From: Rhodospirillaceae bacterium
Lineage (GTDB): Bacteria > Pseudomonadota > Alphaproteobacteria > UBA11136
DNA length: 5,982 bases
Reading direction: 5' to 3'
NCBI GenBank assembly: GCA_018663165.1
Contig: JABJES010000072.1
Coordinates: 1 to 5,982, forward strand
Part shown: positions 4,862-5,982 of the stretch, piece after piece
Position numbering within the stretch: the stretch's first letter is position 1
Layout: every line of letters starts with the position of its first letter
The notes under the pieces: model-generated
What the model saw: only the letters and a program-made list of their open reading frames with translations
The model's database searches: none
What the model was told of the DNA's origin: nothing
Position numbers and translations under genes: made by a program

Positions 4862-5982
4862 ATGACAGACGGTAAAGATATAAAAGAAGAGAAAAAGCCT
4901 GAAACTCTCTCACGGCCGGGACGGCTTGAGCTGAAAAAGACCGTCGAGACCGGCCAGGTTCGGCAGAGCTTTTCTCATGGCCGCTCAAGATCGGTGACGG
5001 TCGAGGTCAAGCGCAAGCGCACCTATGCTGCCGGTGAAGGCGGCCACATGGCTGAGGTCAAGGTTGCGCCGCGCCAGTCGGATGCGGCAAAGGCGGCGGA
5101 GAGCCTTTTAGAGAACGTCTCGGCGAACCAGAATCTTACCAGTGAAGAAAAAGCTGCCCGCACCAGGGCGCTTGAAACGGCCAAGCAAAGAGAGGCCGAG
5201 CCCACCGTTGAGGATGTCTTCGGCAAGCGGCCGGAACCCACCCCATCCCCGGCAGATGAAACTGTCGCGGACGAAGAGTCTGCAGCGTCAGACGTTAAGG
5301 CTGCAACCGAAGCCACAGCCGAGGCCGCCACCGAAACGCCGAAAGCCGTCACTGAGGTCGAGGAAATTGTTGTCGATCCGGCGGTCCCCGACCCCTCGCC
5401 CGAGATCGCAAAAACCCCTGAAACGCGCCATAAAAAACGGCACGAAGAAAAGGAAGAAAAGGCCCCCGTCAAGAAGGGCAAAGAGGCGCGTCACAAGCAA
5501 ACGGCTTCGTTGCACAAGCCGTCGGATCAGCGCCGCCGCGCATCCGGCAAGCTAACCATGTCCCAGGCCCTTGATGACAGTGGCGACCGTACCCGTTCCC
5601 TTGCCGCTATGCGCCGCGCCCGCGAGCGTGAGCGTGAGAAACAGCGCGCCAAAGAGACAGGTGGAGATTCGAGCAAGAAAATTGTCCGTGATGTAGTGGT
5701 TCCTGAAACCATTACGATTACTGATCTTGCCAACCGTATGGCCGAGCGCGGGGCTGATGTGGTTAAGACGCTGATGCAGATGGGCGTGATGGCAACTATT
5801 AACGACACCATTGATGCCGATACTGCTGAACTCGTTATTTCTGAATTCGGCCACAAAATTCGCCGGGTTAGCGAAGCCGACGTTGAAATTGGCCTTAAGA
5901 CGGACGAGGTGGATGCTTCCAAGCTGCTTCCCCGCGCGCCTGTTGTTACGGTTATGGGCCATGTTGATCACGGCAAGACGTC
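4862..5982 (+). CDS. infB: Translation initiation factor IF-2, 3' partial
   Basis: GTPase that brings initiator fMet-tRNA to the 30S subunit and promotes 50S joining. The frame is open from ATG 4862 to the right edge (373 full codons), so the G domain and C-terminal domains are missing from the window. The N-terminus is the IF2-associated region LSRPGRLELKKTVETG (16-31) and VRQSFSHGRS (33-42), then basic VEVKRKRTY (46-54). Residues about 65-270 form a low-complexity Ala/Glu/Thr/Lys/Pro linker, very charged, including an RERERE-type segment. The IF2-N domain follows (about 274-340, VVVPETITITDLANRMAERG at 278-297), and the sequence breaks off in the P-loop VTVMGHVDHGKT (362-373). The start is set by the conserved N-terminus. 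Only a weak TGGA (4853-4856) serves as Shine-Dalgarno. It lies 34 bases after the ylxR fusion, with a possible own promoter in the gap. Confidence 0.98.
   Translation, partial: MTDGKDIKEEKKPETLSRPGRLELKKTVETGQVRQSFSHGRSRSVTVEVKRKRTYAAGEGGHMAEVKVAPRQSDAAKAAESLLENVSANQNLTSEEKAARTRALETAKQREAEPTVEDVFGKRPEPTPSPADETVADEESAASDVKAATEATAEAATETPKAVTEVEEIVVDPAVPDPSPEIAKTPETRHKKRHEEKEEKAPVKKGKEARHKQTASLHKPSDQRRRASGKLTMSQALDDSGDRTRSLAAMRRAREREREKQRAKETGGDSSKKIVRDVVVPETITITDLANRMAERGADVVKTLMQMGVMATINDTIDADTAELVISEFGHKIRRVSEADVEIGLKTDEVDASKLLPRAPVVTVMGHVDHGKT
5036..5050 (+). promoter_or_regulatory. Possible internal translation start within infB
   Basis: GAAGG (5036-5040) lies 7 bases before an in-frame ATG (5048-5050, codon 63, reading MAEVK). 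This is a better Shine-Dalgarno context than that of the annotated infB start. Initiation here would give an IF2 lacking the basic IF2-associated region but retaining the linker and all later domains. Escherichia coli infB is known to use in-frame internal starts, which makes this plausible, but nothing here proves use. Confidence 0.35.

Noticed and set aside
5023..5481. Ser/Ala-rich minus-strand open frame opposite the infB linker
   Set aside because: It mirrors the Glu/Ala/Thr-rich low-complexity IF2 linker; the Ser/Ala/Val composition is what the reverse complement of such codons gives.
1..5982. A hidden mobile, defence or otherwise novel gene system
   Set aside because: Every long conserved frame belongs to the metK-trmB and rimP-nusA-ylxR-infB core operons. 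Gene spacing is tight, all genes are on one strand, and there are no insertion sequence ends, att sites, tRNAs or CRISPR-like repeats.

Overview
The window is an ordinary but information-dense stretch of a core bacterial chromosome, most likely from an alphaproteobacterium. That placement is inferred from gene order (metK-trmB-rimP-nusA-ylxR-infB), from the fusion of YlxR to an L7Ae-like domain, from the alpha-type start of IF2 (an LSRPGRLELKKTVETGQVRQ stretch at residues 16-35), and from the moderately GC-rich coding sequence. The genus cannot be read from the sequence. All six protein genes are on the + strand, and coding sequence fills all but about 320 bases.

Layout: (1) bases 1-923 are the 3' four-fifths of metK (S-adenosylmethionine synthetase), cut by the left edge. 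(2) 13 bases later comes trmB (937-1710), the tRNA m7G46 methyltransferase, which uses the SAM that MetK makes. (3) A 272-base intergenic region (1711-1982) holds three 11-bp imperfect tandem repeats, a small perfect hairpin, a strong intrinsic terminator (1872-1902) and the rimP ribosome binding site. The terminator lies about 160 bases after trmB and 80 bases before rimP, so it could be a leader attenuator as well as a boundary. (4) rimP (1983-2495), nusA (2523-4151), a ylxR-L7Ae fusion (4105-4827, overlapping nusA by 47 bases) and infB (4862 to the right edge, cut at the P-loop of the G domain) form the classical transcription/translation operon: 30S maturation, elongation/termination control, an RNA-binding protein and initiation factor 2.

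Regulatory reading: besides the rimP leader, a good sigma70-type promoter match (GTGACA, 17-base spacer, TATAAA) lies between the ylxR fusion and infB. It predicts an infB transcript with a leader of only about 11 bases. Inside infB a well-placed GAAGG precedes an in-frame ATG at codon 63, a candidate start for a shorter IF2 isoform.

I found no mobile element, CRISPR array, tRNA, rRNA, phage gene or toxin/defence gene, and no sign of a previously undescribed multi-gene system. The points worth a second look are regulatory (rimP leader, infB promoter, internal IF2 start) and small-scale sequence evolution: micro-duplications at the trmB start and at both ends of the ylxR fusion, and a two-frame overlap that encodes an acidic tail in one frame and a basic tail in the other.
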